Shown: one piece after another, positions 11,032 to 19,718 of the stretch
Position numbering within the stretch: the first letter of the stretch is position 1
How the letters are laid out: the number at the start of each line of letters is the position of its first letter
Source of the DNA: Nodularia sp. NIES-3585
GTDB lineage: Bacteria; Cyanobacteriota; Cyanobacteriia; Cyanobacteriales; Nostocaceae
DNA: 64,000 nucleotides
Assembly (NCBI RefSeq): GCF_002218065.1
Contig: NZ_BDUB01000001.1
Location: 2,823,270 to 2,887,269, forward strand
Direction: 5' to 3'
Translations under genes and position numbers: made by a program
The notes under the pieces: model-generated
Database searches by the model: none
What the model saw: only the letters and a program-made list of their open reading frames with translations
Told to the model about the DNA's origin: nothing

Positions 11032-12570
11032 ATGCAAATACTGCTAAACAACCGTTATCAAGTGGTTCGGACTTTGGGAAGTGGTGGGTTTGGGGAAACT
11101 TTTCTGGCGGAGGATACTCAAATGCCTTCTAGCCGTTCTTGTGTGATTAAACAGTTAAGACCAATTCAGAATAATCCTCAGATTTACCAGCTGGTGCAGG
11201 AACGGTTTCAACGAGAAGCCGCTATTTTAGAAGATTTGGGTGGATATACTGACCAAATACCGACGCTGTATGCTTACTTTCAGTCAGAGGGGCAATTCTA
11301 TTTAGTTCAAGAGTGGGTTTCAGGTGATACGTTAACGGCAAAACTGCAAAAGCAGGGGTTATTTAGTGAAAGTGCGGTGCGGGAAATTCTGGTGGATTTG
11401 TTACCAGTGCTGGAGTATGTTCACTCGAAACGGATCATTCACCGCGATATTAAGCCGGATAACATTATGGTGCGCCATCGTGATTCTAAATCGGTGTTAA
11501 TCGATTTCGGTGCGGTGCGGGAATCAATGGGAACAGTGTTTAATTCCCATGGGAATCCGACTAGTTCGATTGTGATTGGTACGCCTGGATATATGCCGAG
11601 TGAGCAAGCCGCCGGCAGACCAGTTTATTCTAGTGATTTATATAGTTTGGCATTAACAGCAATTTATTTGCTGACGGGGAAACAGCCACAACAATTAGAG
11701 TCAGATTCTCAGACAGGTGAAATTGTTTGGCGAGAGTATGCTAGGCAGGTTAATCCTACATTAGCAGGGGTGATAGACCGAGCGATCGCCTATCATCCAC
11801 GAGATCGCTTTCCCTCCGCTAGAGAAATGCTGTCAGCTTTGCAGTTAGGGTCAACAAGTTTCCCTTCTACAGTCGCTTATCAACAACCATTAATCGAAAC
11901 AGTTTTGCCCACCGTCCTGTCTCAAAACACAGCCGCGGTTAGTTCCCGGTCTACTAATTCTTCCCCACCTCTTGAACCAGTCAGTGGACAAAAGGGAATT
12001 TTCCTCGGCAGTTTAATTGTAGGTGGTTTGATAGGTGCTTCTATAATTATTGGTTTTGCCCTGAATAGACCACCGCAACCAGTTACCCAGTTAACGGATT
12101 CATTTAAAGAACCTGCCCCAATTTCCATTGAACCGCAGGAAGTTACTCAACCTGTTAGTTCCCCGCCTCCCACCATATTGACTCCTCAAACCCCATCCTA
12201 TACTCCATCTCCTCCAGTAATACAGCCAGAAGTTGTGAGACCATCCCCAGAAGAATCTGTGCAGAATTATTATGTAAATATTAATCGGGGTGAATATGAA
12301 ACAGCGTGGAATCAACTAGCTTCCAGCCTGCAAAGTAATCAACGTCTTCACCCAGATGGTTATCTTTCTTACATTGACTGGTGGGGAGGAAAGGTTGAAA
12401 GCGTCAATGTTGAGCAAATAAGTTTGTTAGAAGCCAATACAGAAACAGCCACAGTCAATGCTAAGTTTAAATACTTGATGAAAAATGGTAGACAAGTTCC
12501 TGGTTCTGTGAGCTTCTCTCTTTTATGGGATGCTGAAAATAGCAGATGGGTTGTTAGTCAGCTAAATTGA
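11032..12570 (+). CDS. Transmembrane serine/threonine protein kinase
   Basis: A Hanks-type (PknB-like) kinase of 512 residues. Kinase domain: glycine loop GSGGFGETFLAEDT (about residues 17-30), VIKQL lysine, catalytic loop HRDIKPDN, DFGAVRE and activation segment GTPGYMPSEQ. A single transmembrane helix follows at about 324-346 (GSLIVGGLIGASIIIGFAL), then a Pro-rich linker. An outer domain of about 100 residues (ESVQNYYVNINRGEYETAW onward) resembles an NTF2-like/ARC6-type sensory fold. Inferred role: a membrane signal receptor. A paralogue with another outer domain lies 755 bases downstream. The TGA stop coincides with the edge of an IS-end-like sequence. Confidence 0.93.
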   Translation: MQILLNNRYQVVRTLGSGGFGETFLAEDTQMPSSRSCVIKQLRPIQNNPQIYQLVQERFQREAAILEDLGGYTDQIPTLYAYFQSEGQFYLVQEWVSGDTLTAKLQKQGLFSESAVREILVDLLPVLEYVHSKRIIHRDIKPDNIMVRHRDSKSVLIDFGAVRESMGTVFNSHGNPTSSIVIGTPGYMPSEQAAGRPVYSSDLYSLALTAIYLLTGKQPQQLESDSQTGEIVWREYARQVNPTLAGVIDRAIAYHPRDRFPSAREMLSALQLGSTSFPSTVAYQQPLIETVLPTVLSQNTAAVSSRSTNSSPPLEPVSGQKGIFLGSLIVGGLIGASIIIGFALNRPPQPVTQLTDSFKEPAPISIEPQEVTQPVSSPPPTILTPQTPSYTPSPPVIQPEVVRPSPEESVQNYYVNINRGEYETAWNQLASSLQSNQRLHPDGYLSYIDWWGGKVESVNVEQISLLEANTETATVNAKFKYLMKNGRQVPGSVSFSLLWDAENSRWVVSQLN

Positions 12571-12700
12571 CACTCTCCGGGCTAAAGCCACGGAGATTCT
12601 TGGTTCAACGAGTCCACTTAGATGAGACCCCTTGCGGTATCTCACCCAGAGGTGGTTCTCTCCTCAAGCGTTAACTTTCGGTATGCCCTACCGTAGTTGG
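12571..12700 (-). ncRNA. Candidate solo omega-RNA / right end of an IS200/IS605-type TnpB element
   Basis: Read on the minus strand, this stretch carries three consecutive hairpins: CGGTAGGGCATACCG (12693-12679), a stem TGAGAtaCC/GGggTCTCA (about 12646-12622) and CTCCGTGGC/GCCCGGAG (about 12595-12574), ending in GAGTGTCA. From memory, this arrangement, ending in AAGAATCTCC...GGAG...TGTCA, is what lies at the 3' end of tnpB genes of cyanobacterial IS200/IS605-type elements, where the TnpB guide RNA is made. No tnpB reading frame remains. If it is a right end, the guide segment would read out of the kinase 3' end. Confidence 0.4.
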
Positions 12701-13324
12701 ATGACTCCAAAATTTGTTTGTGTGTAAATACTGGTTGTCTAGTCCCCATGAAAATTTTACCTATTCCTGGAAAGGAGCTAGAACTATGGAATAGAACCCC
12801 ATATTTTCAATTGTCAAGGTGCAGCGTAGAGCCGTTAGGCAACATCGGGTTTTTAGACAGGTTAATTACCCTTCCTGTTAAAATCAGTTTAACATCAAAG
12901 CACCCTCAAGGGTGCGGCTAGCTTTCTCCCAAGGGGAGACGCCAAGGGCGAACATCACCTGCCTAAAGTACGAAAAACGCAACGATGTTGCTGTTTCTCA
13001 GGTGTTTTCAGCGTCTTTCTTATAACTCTGCTTATGCACTAGTAGTCTGTAAAGAACTAATTGACGAATAAATCAATTTTTGATTTTCTTCTTCTCCTTC
13101 TTTGCGCCCTGGGGGCATACGCTGCGCGTAAAGCCTACGGCACACTTCGTGAACGCTTTAGCGATACGTTTATTTATCCGTCAACATCTATTTGACAGAG
13201 TACTAGAAAAACTTAACGAACTCGAATATCTCGAATTAAGCTCAAGTTAGGGGACATAACCTGTCTTAGACTCGTCTGTTGTATCTGATGTACATTTGGA
13301 AAGGGCGATCGCTTGTAAATTTTC
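12701..13324. other. Long spacer between the two kinases, with possible IS relic
   Basis: No convincing gene. The part up to about 13000 may be the remainder of the TnpB-type relic: it contains a CACCCTCAAGGGTG palindrome (about 12901-12914) and TTCTCCCAAGGGGAGACGCC. Around 13100-13165 there is a cyanobacterial hairpin repeat (GCATACGCTGCGC...GAACGCTTTAGCGATACG). A HIP1 octamer precedes the second kinase. No clear promoter was identified by eye. Confidence 0.5.
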
Positions 13325-15094
13325 ATGACAAAAACGCTGCTGAACAATCGCTATCAAGTCATTCAAGTGCTAGGCGCAGGTGGATTTGGTGAAACCTTTC
13401 TGGCAGAAGACACCCATATGCCTTCTCGCCGACGCTGTGTAATCAAGCAACTTAAACCGATAGCCAATGACCCAAAAACCTACCAAATGATTCAACAGCG
13501 CTTTGAGAGGGAAGCGGCAACTTTGGAGTATCTGGGTGACAGTAGTGACCAAATTCCCAAGTTATATGCCTACTTTTCAGAGAATGAACTGTTTTACTTG
13601 GTTCAAGAATGGATTCAAGGGCCAACTTTGACAGATATTGTCGAAGCTAAAGGCTATGAAAGCGAAACTACTGTTCAAGAAATTCTTTTAAGTCTGTTGT
13701 CAGTGTTAGATTATGTCCACAGTAAAGGCATTATTCATCGGGATATCAAGCCAGATAACATTATTCTGCGCGACACTGATAACAAGCCGTTTTTGATTGA
13801 TTTTGGCGCAGTTAAGGAAACCATACGTTCAGTAGATAGTTCCTCTCATCATCCTACGCGATCGCTTGTAATTGGTACACCTGGGTATATGCCCACTGAA
13901 CAAGCCATAGGACGACCAGTTTACGCCACTGACATCTATAGCTTAGGCTTAACGGCGATTTATTTACTGACGGGCAAACACCCACCAGAACTACAGATAC
14001 ACCTGCAAACCGGGGAAATTATCTGGCAAGAATTCGTCCCCGATATCTCGCCACATCTGGCAGAGGTAATTAATCAAGCAATTCAGCCTCATGTGAGCGA
14101 TCGCTATAGTACTGCCAGTAAAATGCTATATGCTTTAAAATCCGCTAGTGATATATCTCTACAATCTTCTATCACTAACGCCACAGTCAGCCTGAGTCCA
14201 GCCAAAGCAGTATCAACTCAGGCAACCCAGGCCATAATATCTCCTTCTTCTCCAACTATTTCTACCAGCAACTGGCAAAAGCCCGCTTTAATTATCGGTA
14301 GTTTAGTTTTGGGTGGCTTAATAGGTGGGGTAGCAATTTCTAGCATCAGTCGTCAACCACAGTCTCAAGGAACTATTACTACAACAGCTACACCCACACC
14401 ATTTGCCAACTCAAATACTATAGCTCCCACGCCTTCACCACAATCCTCACCTTCAGAACCTGCCGATGCGCCAGCTGCTGTAGAACCTCGCCTAGAGACA
14501 GATACTCCTGTAATACCACAGCTACAAGTAACTCCCAGATTTACACCGGACCCAGAACTTTCCACCCCACCACCGCAACCAGAAGCGCCTGAACCACCAC
14601 CGCAGCCAGAAAACCCTGAACCACCACCGCAGCCAGAAAACCCCGAACCACCACCGCAAACTCAAGAAGCGGCTCCTAGCAACACGAGAACCTCCAGTGT
14701 GCCGGCATTTCCCACTGGCACTTCTGATAAAAGTGTCACAGCAGCCTTGGGTAAACCCAGCAAAACTTCCAAAGGGTTATGGAAGACCCGTGCTTTTTTG
14801 TATAACTTAGAAGACAATGTTGACCTTGGTTACTTATTTGACCAAAAGACTGGAGTCTTGCGCCAAACTGAAGTATCTTTTCCCCAATCTATCCAGCCAG
14901 AAGTAATGCAAAGAACATTACAAGGAATGCTTGGTGGTAATGCTAATAGTGATATCACCCAAGGACTACAAAGAGTACGCGATCGCCAAACTAGGCGATA
15001 CTCATTTAATGTCGGTGGATTAAAAGGTGTAATTGAACGCAATCAGCAAGATCGAATTTATATTGGCGTTTGGGATGCTGATTTGCATGATTAA
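13325..15094 (+). CDS. Transmembrane serine/threonine protein kinase
   Basis: A second PknB-like kinase, 589 residues, clearly paralogous to the one upstream over the catalytic domain (same LLNNRYQV start, GAGGFGETFLAEDT loop, HRDIKPDN, DFGAVKE, GTPGYMPTEQ). A transmembrane helix lies at about residues 318-340 (IIGSLVLGGLIGGVAI). The outer part starts with a Ser/Thr/Pro linker that includes three repeats of PEPPPQPEN type (about 412-450). It ends in an unrelated domain of about 130 residues (TSDKSVTAALGKPSKTSKGLW onward). The two outer domains differ, suggesting different signals for a shared catalytic module. Confidence 0.93.
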   Translation: MTKTLLNNRYQVIQVLGAGGFGETFLAEDTHMPSRRRCVIKQLKPIANDPKTYQMIQQRFEREAATLEYLGDSSDQIPKLYAYFSENELFYLVQEWIQGPTLTDIVEAKGYESETTVQEILLSLLSVLDYVHSKGIIHRDIKPDNIILRDTDNKPFLIDFGAVKETIRSVDSSSHHPTRSLVIGTPGYMPTEQAIGRPVYATDIYSLGLTAIYLLTGKHPPELQIHLQTGEIIWQEFVPDISPHLAEVINQAIQPHVSDRYSTASKMLYALKSASDISLQSSITNATVSLSPAKAVSTQATQAIISPSSPTISTSNWQKPALIIGSLVLGGLIGGVAISSISRQPQSQGTITTTATPTPFANSNTIAPTPSPQSSPSEPADAPAAVEPRLETDTPVIPQLQVTPRFTPDPELSTPPPQPEAPEPPPQPENPEPPPQPENPEPPPQTQEAAPSNTRTSSVPAFPTGTSDKSVTAALGKPSKTSKGLWKTRAFLYNLEDNVDLGYLFDQKTGVLRQTEVSFPQSIQPEVMQRTLQGMLGGNANSDITQGLQRVRDRQTRRYSFNVGGLKGVIERNQQDRIYIGVWDADLHD

Positions 15095-15123
15095 AAAAAA
15101 AGCCTGCACAAGCAGGCTTTTTC
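15093..15123. terminator. Bidirectional terminator between kinase and rplL
   Basis: AAAAAGCCTGC, loop ACAA, GCAGGCTTTTT. The stem has an A-run on one side and a T-run on the other, so it can end transcripts from both the kinase (plus strand) and the rplJL operon (minus strand). Confidence 0.9.
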
Positions 15124-15163
15124 TGATAGTCCCTAAATTACAAGTCTATGGGCGCAATCCTAA

Positions 15164-15556
15164 TTACTTAACAGTGACCTTACCGCCAGCTTCTTCGATG
15201 CGCTTCTTAGCATCTTCAGCCGCGTCCTTAGTAATACCTTCTTTGATTGCTTTAGGCGCAGCTTCCACCATATCTTTGGCTTCTTTAAGACCTAAACCAG
15301 TCAATTCACGGACAATCTTCAGAACAGCAATCTTCTTGTCAGCTGGAACGGAATCTAGTACCACGTCAAATTCAGTTTTCTCTTCTACTGGTTCAGCAGC
15401 AGCCGCACCAGCACCAGGAGCCATCATCATCATCCCACCAGCAGGTGCAGCTGCACTCACGCCAAAGGCTTCTTCAATTTGCTTAACTAATTCAGATGCT
15501 TCCAGCAAAGAGAGGGTTTTCAATTGTTCGAGAATTTGATCAGTTGTAGCAGACAT
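15164..15556 (-). CDS. rplL: 50S ribosomal protein L7/L12
   Basis: A 130-residue stalk protein that recruits translation GTPases. It has the N-terminal dimerisation region ([22 protein letters not shown]), the flexible Ala/Gly/Met hinge (about residues 38-55) and the C-terminal domain (EKTEFDVVL...[19 protein letters not shown]...GGKVTVK). The start was set at 15556, preceded by AGGAG; the longer open frame upstream is not conserved in this family. It follows rplJ with a 98-base gap and shares the terminator at 15093-15123. Confidence 0.98.
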   Translation of the reverse strand: MSATTDQILEQLKTLSLLEASELVKQIEEAFGVSAAAPAGGMMMMAPGAGAAAAEPVEEKTEFDVVLDSVPADKKIAVLKIVRELTGLGLKEAKDMVEAAPKAIKEGITKDAAEDAKKRIEEAGGKVTVK

Positions 15557-15654
15557 TGATATAACTCCTGTAATGTAAATTGTGTTTTTGCCTACCAAAA
15601 GCTGCAATTAAGGATAAACTCCAGTAGGCAAACTTTGATGTAATTTGGCGAATT

Positions 15655-16233
15655 TTATTCAGCCGCACTTTCGGTACTCGGTTCTGCACTTTCGCTGCTG
15701 TCACCTTGCTCTTTATCTTTCTCAGCCACAGCTTGCAAAGCACGAGCCAAAGAACTGGGAACTTCGTTGATACCAACAGCCACTTTGGTAGCCAAGGCGT
15801 TGATAGCTCCGGCAATTTGCGCCATGAGTTGTTCCTTGGATGGCAAGTCTCCTAAAGCCTTGACATCAGTCTCCTTGAGCAGGCGACCTTCCATAACGCC
15901 ACCACGAAGTTCTGTCTTCTTGGTAACTTTCTGGAACTCTTGATAAGCCTTAATTGCTGAAGAAAAATCTTCTTTAACCAGCAAAAAAGCCGAAGCACCT
16001 TGGAGCAATTCCGAAAGTGGTTTCCAATTATCGTCACCGTCAATAGCAATGCCCATCAAGGTATTTTTAGTTACCTTACAGACAGCACCACTCGGACGTA
16101 ACTTCTGCCGTAAGTCAGTGATTTGAGCAACTGTTAAACCCTGATAGTCAATTACCAGTGCCAAAGTTGACTCACTCAGACTGTTTTTGAGATCAGCTAC
16201 AATCTCTTTTTTATTTTCTAGCGTTCTACCCAT
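15655..16233 (-). CDS. rplJ: 50S ribosomal protein L10
   Basis: A 192-residue base of the L7/L12 stalk. The N-terminus [20 protein letters not shown] and the [11 protein letters not shown] segment are typical. The C-terminus carries a Glu/Ser-rich tail. The start at 16233 has a GGAGG ribosome site eight bases upstream; an upstream in-frame ATG was rejected because it lies before that site. It is part of the rplK-rplA-rplJ-rplL set on the minus strand, with a 430-base leader before it. Confidence 0.98.
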   Translation of the reverse strand: MGRTLENKKEIVADLKNSLSESTLALVIDYQGLTVAQITDLRQKLRPSGAVCKVTKNTLMGIAIDGDDNWKPLSELLQGASAFLLVKEDFSSAIKAYQEFQKVTKKTELRGGVMEGRLLKETDVKALGDLPSKEQLMAQIAGAINALATKVAVGINEVPSSLARALQAVAEKDKEQGDSSESAEPSTESAAE

Positions 16234-16663
16234 GCTTAGTTTTACCTCCAAGGGCAAAATCATTATTTTTCATCAAGTAAAACTTTCAAAACATCTACTT
16301 ATGAGACTAAATTCGGTTTTACTTCGGTGCTGTAACTAAATCTGTCGCTGGGTTTTTGTTTATCGGTGTTAATTCGAGAGCTAATAGATTACTCCAGAGG
16401 GTTTTACTATCAGCCAGTAAAAACAATTAACCCCAGCTATCCGAGCCGGGGTTTCATAGGAAAACTCATAATACTTTCGTACTCACACCTCAATGGGTGG
16501 CACTTCAGGCAATTAGAGCTTTAACCTCGGCAGGATATTTGAGCTTTTGGCTCCTGCTGTCTCCGGCTTGGCTTATTTAGTTTTGGGGCATGAGTTCAGT
16601 AGGTACTCAGAAAAAAAATTGATTTCTCAAAGAATCTTTTCTAGTCTCTATTTCCTCATTTCA
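16234..16663 (-). promoter_or_regulatory. rplJL leader region with attenuator-like hairpin
   Basis: The spacer between rplA and rplJ on the minus strand contains a G+C-rich hairpin at 16453-16429 (AACCCCGGCT/AGCTGGGGTT with a short loop), followed by AATTGTTTTT, which looks like a terminator or attenuator. The position matches the known bacterial L10 leader, where L10-L12 represses its own operon, but I cannot confirm the L10-binding kink-turn by eye. Confidence 0.5.
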
Positions 16664-17380
16664 TTAAGCTAATTCGCTTAGTTTTAAATCCCGGAGAGCG
16701 TTGATATCGACTTTAATTGATGGACCCATAGTAGAGGTGACATAAATTGTCCGCCAATAGCGACCTTTGGCTCCTGAAGGACGGTTGCGATCAATCGTCT
16801 CTTGCAACGCCTTCAAGTTTACCAACAAATCTTCAGGCGAGAAAGATGCCTTCCCAAACATAACATGGACAATACCAGTCCGATCAGCCCGGAATTCTAA
16901 TTTACCAGCTTTGAATTCAGCGATCGCACTGGCAACATCAAATGTCACTGTTCCACCCTTGGGTGATGGCATCAAACCACGCGGACCGAGTAACTTACCC
17001 AGTTTCGCCACCTGTGGCATCACATCCGGTGTAGCAATGAGCTTATCGAAATCCATCATACCTTGTTGAATTTCGTTAATCAGCTCATCAGAGCCAACTA
17101 TATCAGCACCAGCATTGCTGGCTTCGCTAACTTTTTCACCTCTAGCAATTACTGCCACCCGCACAGTTTGTCCTGTACCTTTAGGTAGTGTTACCGTTGT
17201 CCGCAACTGTTGGTCTGTGTACTTTGGGTCAATCCCTAGTCTAATATGCGCTTCTGCGGCTTCAGCAAACTTGGCTGTTGCCGTTTCTTTAAGCAGATTT
17301 AAAGCGTCTAGGGGCGTATAGTCCCTATCTTCGACTTTTTCTAGCAGCGCCTGCAAGCGGCGTGATATTTTTTTGCCCAT
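16664..17380 (-). CDS. rplA: 50S ribosomal protein L1
   Basis: A 238-residue L1-stalk protein. The conserved motif [17 protein letters not shown] and the C-terminal [18 protein letters not shown] are both present, and the length is standard. It is preceded by GGAGAG at the expected distance. It lies between rplK (121 bases upstream, with heptamer repeats in the gap) and rplJ. Confidence 0.98.
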   Translation of the reverse strand: MGKKISRRLQALLEKVEDRDYTPLDALNLLKETATAKFAEAAEAHIRLGIDPKYTDQQLRTTVTLPKGTGQTVRVAVIARGEKVSEASNAGADIVGSDELINEIQQGMMDFDKLIATPDVMPQVAKLGKLLGPRGLMPSPKGGTVTFDVASAIAEFKAGKLEFRADRTGIVHVMFGKASFSPEDLLVNLKALQETIDRNRPSGAKGRYWRTIYVTSTMGPSIKVDINALRDLKLSELA

Positions 17381-17465
17381 TTTTCTCTCCTGGGGTAATT
17401 ACGAGACTTTACCTCTCCCCCGATAAATTTTTTCCTTTTGTCCTTTGCCTTTTGTCTTTTGATCT

Positions 17466-17506
17466 ACCAATGACCAATGACCAATGACTAATGACCAATG
17501 ACTAAT
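17466..17506. repeat. TGACCAA/TGACTAA tandem heptamers overlapping the rplK stop
   Basis: Five tandem 7-mers of TGACCAA or TGACTAA type run from about 17470 and end inside the rplK stop codon (TAG on the minus strand at 17504-17502). This is another STRR family, unrelated in sequence to the GGGGAGT type. It lies in the transcribed rplK-rplA spacer. Confidence 0.8.
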
Positions 17507-17927
17507 CAGAGATGGTTACGCCCATATTATTGGCAGTACCTTCCACAATTCTCATCGCCGCTTCTATATCATTGGCGTTGAGATCAGGCATTTTGGTTTG
17601 GGCAATTTCTTGCAATTGAGCTTTTGTAATTGACCCAACTTTCTTTTTGTTGGGTTCATTAGAGCCTCTTTCAATTTTCGCTGCCTTGCGAATCAGTACT
17701 GATGCTGGTGGTGTTTTGAGTACAAATGTAAAACTCCGGTCTTCAAACACCGAAATTTCTACAGGTATTACCATTCCAGCTTGGTCTGCTGTTTTGGCAT
17801 TGTACTCTTTACAGAACATCATAATGTTCACACCGTGTTGACCCAATGCGGGACCCACTGGTGGTGCTGGGTTGGCTTTTCCAGCATTCAGGGCCAGTTT
17901 AATGACCGCTACTACTTTCTTCGCCAT
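17502..17927 (-). CDS. rplK: 50S ribosomal protein L11
   Basis: A 141-residue protein of the GTPase-associated centre. The start [20 protein letters not shown] and the [19 protein letters not shown] segment are diagnostic; the C-terminal rRNA-binding domain ends with [14 protein letters not shown]. It is separated from nusG by only five bases, so the two are very probably co-transcribed. Its stop codon is embedded in a heptamer repeat. Confidence 0.98.
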   Translation of the reverse strand: MAKKVVAVIKLALNAGKANPAPPVGPALGQHGVNIMMFCKEYNAKTADQAGMVIPVEISVFEDRSFTFVLKTPPASVLIRKAAKIERGSNEPNKKKVGSITKAQLQEIAQTKMPDLNANDIEAAMRIVEGTANNMGVTISD

Positions 17928-17932
17928 TTGTG

Positions 17933-18565
17933 TTAGCTCTGTTTTTCTACCTGATTAAATTCTAATTCTACTGGTGTATCTCGTCCAAAAATCGAGAGCA
18001 AGGCTTTTAATTTGCTTCGTTCTGGACTAACTTCAATCACCTCGCCTTCAAAGTCTTTAAAAGGACCCGAAAGCACAACTATCTTATCACCAGTAGCCAT
18101 GTCGATTTTGACAATTGGTTCCTGTTCGCTAGTCTGCTTAAAGATCCGTTCTACTTCTGATGGGCCTAAAGGTACTGGTTTAACGTGACCGCGGCTTTTG
18201 CTACCGCCACGTTTTTGTTCTGCTCCCACAAAATTAATTACATGGGAGGTGTTTCGCACCACTTGCCAAGTGTCATCTTCCATGATCATTCGTACTAGCA
18301 CATAACCTGGAAAAACCTTTTCCTCTGTTTGCTGACGACTGCCATCTTTGCGGATTTTAACTGCTGGCGTGTGGGGGATTTCCACTTGAACAATTTTGTC
18401 AGAGACATCAAAGGTTTGGATACGTTGCTCCAAGTTTGTCTTGACGCGTTTTTCACAGCCTGAAGCTACTTGTACTGCATACCAGCGTACTTCATTGAGA
18501 GCTGTTTGTGTTGCTTCCTCGGAATGGAACTCTGAGTTATATGGTTCGTCTGTTGCAGAAGTCAT
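17933..18565 (-). CDS. nusG: Transcription termination/antitermination protein NusG
   Basis: A 210-residue NusG with the NGN domain ([21 protein letters not shown]...[10 protein letters not shown]) and a C-terminal KOW domain ([21 protein letters not shown]). The start at 18565 was chosen because its ATG overlaps the secE stop (TGATGA) and gives a normal N-terminus. An open frame extends further upstream but runs through secE in another frame. Confidence 0.97.
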   Translation of the reverse strand: MTSATDEPYNSEFHSEEATQTALNEVRWYAVQVASGCEKRVKTNLEQRIQTFDVSDKIVQVEIPHTPAVKIRKDGSRQQTEEKVFPGYVLVRMIMEDDTWQVVRNTSHVINFVGAEQKRGGSKSRGHVKPVPLGPSEVERIFKQTSEQEPIVKIDMATGDKIVVLSGPFKDFEGEVIEVSPERSKLKALLSIFGRDTPVELEFNQVEKQS

Positions 18566-18795
18566 CAGAATACCTGTTGTGCTACCCAACCGAACAATCC
18601 ATCGACCAAATATATCAAAGATGCGGAGAGTGTCACCATTAACAGCACGCCTGCTGATTCGCTCACTAGCTGCTTTCGACTTGGCCACACCACTTTTTCC
18701 AGTTCTTCCTTCGTACCTTGAAAAAAGTTGGCTAAACTGAATCCATTGGTGTTTGCTGGCATTTCTGCTTCATTTTTTTTGGCCACTGTCGTCAT
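18565..18795 (-). CDS. secE: Preprotein translocase subunit SecE
   Basis: A 76-residue SecE of the short single-helix type: a conserved amphipathic segment FQGTKEELEKVVWPSRKQL, then one transmembrane helix (ESAGVLLMVTLSASLIYLVDGLF, about residues 46-68). Its stop overlaps the nusG start by one base, so translation is probably coupled. This secE-nusG order next to trnW and rplS is the usual bacterial arrangement. Confidence 0.97.
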   Translation of the reverse strand: MTTVAKKNEAEMPANTNGFSLANFFQGTKEELEKVVWPSRKQLVSESAGVLLMVTLSASLIYLVDGLFGWVAQQVF

Positions 18796-18979
18796 ACCCC
18801 CGTTTCTTAAATAAAGCTATACCCTGCTAATTTTCATCCAGGTTCACAGTTTTGATTGCATCATCATTAATTGAGGCAAAAAATCTGTAAATACAAAACA
18901 ATCCCAGCCAGAAGCAACAGGGCTATCTGCTATGTTAGCAGGCGTGCTGTTATTTCGGTCTGCATTGTTTGCTTTTAAG

Positions 18980-19052
18980 CGCGCCCTGGAGGACTTGAAC
19001 CCCCGACATCAGGTTTTGGAGACCTGCGTTCTACCAACTGAACTAAGAGCGC
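18980..19052 (-). tRNA. trnW: tRNA-Trp (CCA anticodon)
   Basis: Reading the minus strand, the 7-bp acceptor GCGCTCT/AGGGCGC, the anticodon loop CTCCAAA flanked by CAGGT/ACCTG, and the T-loop GGTTCAAGTCC give a complete cloverleaf of 73 bases. The anticodon is CCA. The 3' CCA is not encoded. It lies between rplS and secE. The rest of the 404-base gap shows nothing else clear. Confidence 0.96.
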
Positions 19053-19200
19053 ACGAAGTGCGTTGGATTCAGTTATTTATCTGAACCTTTTTTAGTATAA
19101 CGCATTTCGACTCTTATTTCAATTTATTTTTGCCGGGGGAAGAAATCAGCGCCCAGGTCAGGTTACTAGTAGAAATTTCTCCCATACTTTGAACCGAAAT

Positions 19201-19563
19201 TTACAAGGCGCGGTCAAAGCGTTGCTTGATTCTGGTGGCTTTACCTACACGTCCACGTAAGTAATAAAGTTTAGCACGCCGGACTTTACCCCTACGGAGG
19301 ATTTTAATGGTGTCTATTCGGGGAGAATGTAACAAAAATACCCGCTCAACTCCAACGCCTTGAAAGACGCGACGGACTGTAATAGTTTCGTTAATGCCGC
19401 CATTCCGTTTGGCAATCACTACGCCTTCGTAAGGTTGTACGCGAAACTTTTCTCCTTCCTTAATCTTGACACCCACTTTCACGGTATCGCCCACATAGAT
19501 GATGGGCAAATTCGATTTTAGTTGCTCCGCTTCAATGGAGCGGATGATCTCTTGAGCGCTCAT
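19201..19563 (-). CDS. rplS: 50S ribosomal protein L19
   Basis: A 120-residue protein at the subunit interface. Conserved parts: [81 protein letters not shown]. It lies upstream of trnW and secE on the minus strand, the common cyanobacterial neighbourhood. Confidence 0.98.
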   Translation of the reverse strand: MSAQEIIRSIEAEQLKSNLPIIYVGDTVKVGVKIKEGEKFRVQPYEGVVIAKRNGGINETITVRRVFQGVGVERVFLLHSPRIDTIKILRRGKVRRAKLYYLRGRVGKATRIKQRFDRAL

Positions 19564-19718
19564 AGTCTTTCTGCTTTAAAAACTCACAATCACTAATGAT
19601 AAATCGATAATCCTATTTCAGTCTACTAATTTAGATCAAAATATCGATAATTTTACCGATTCCACTGGCCTGGACATAGAAGCTATATTACAGAAATCTG
19701 TGCTACAGGCATCGGATT

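Noticed and set aside
12697-12921. 74-codon plus-strand frame between the kinases
   Set aside because: It covers the IS-like relic and palindromes, with no recognisable protein features.
15033-15539. 168-codon plus-strand frame antisense to rplL
   Set aside because: Low-complexity Ser/Ala translation that mirrors the Ala-rich hinge of L7/L12; a shadow.
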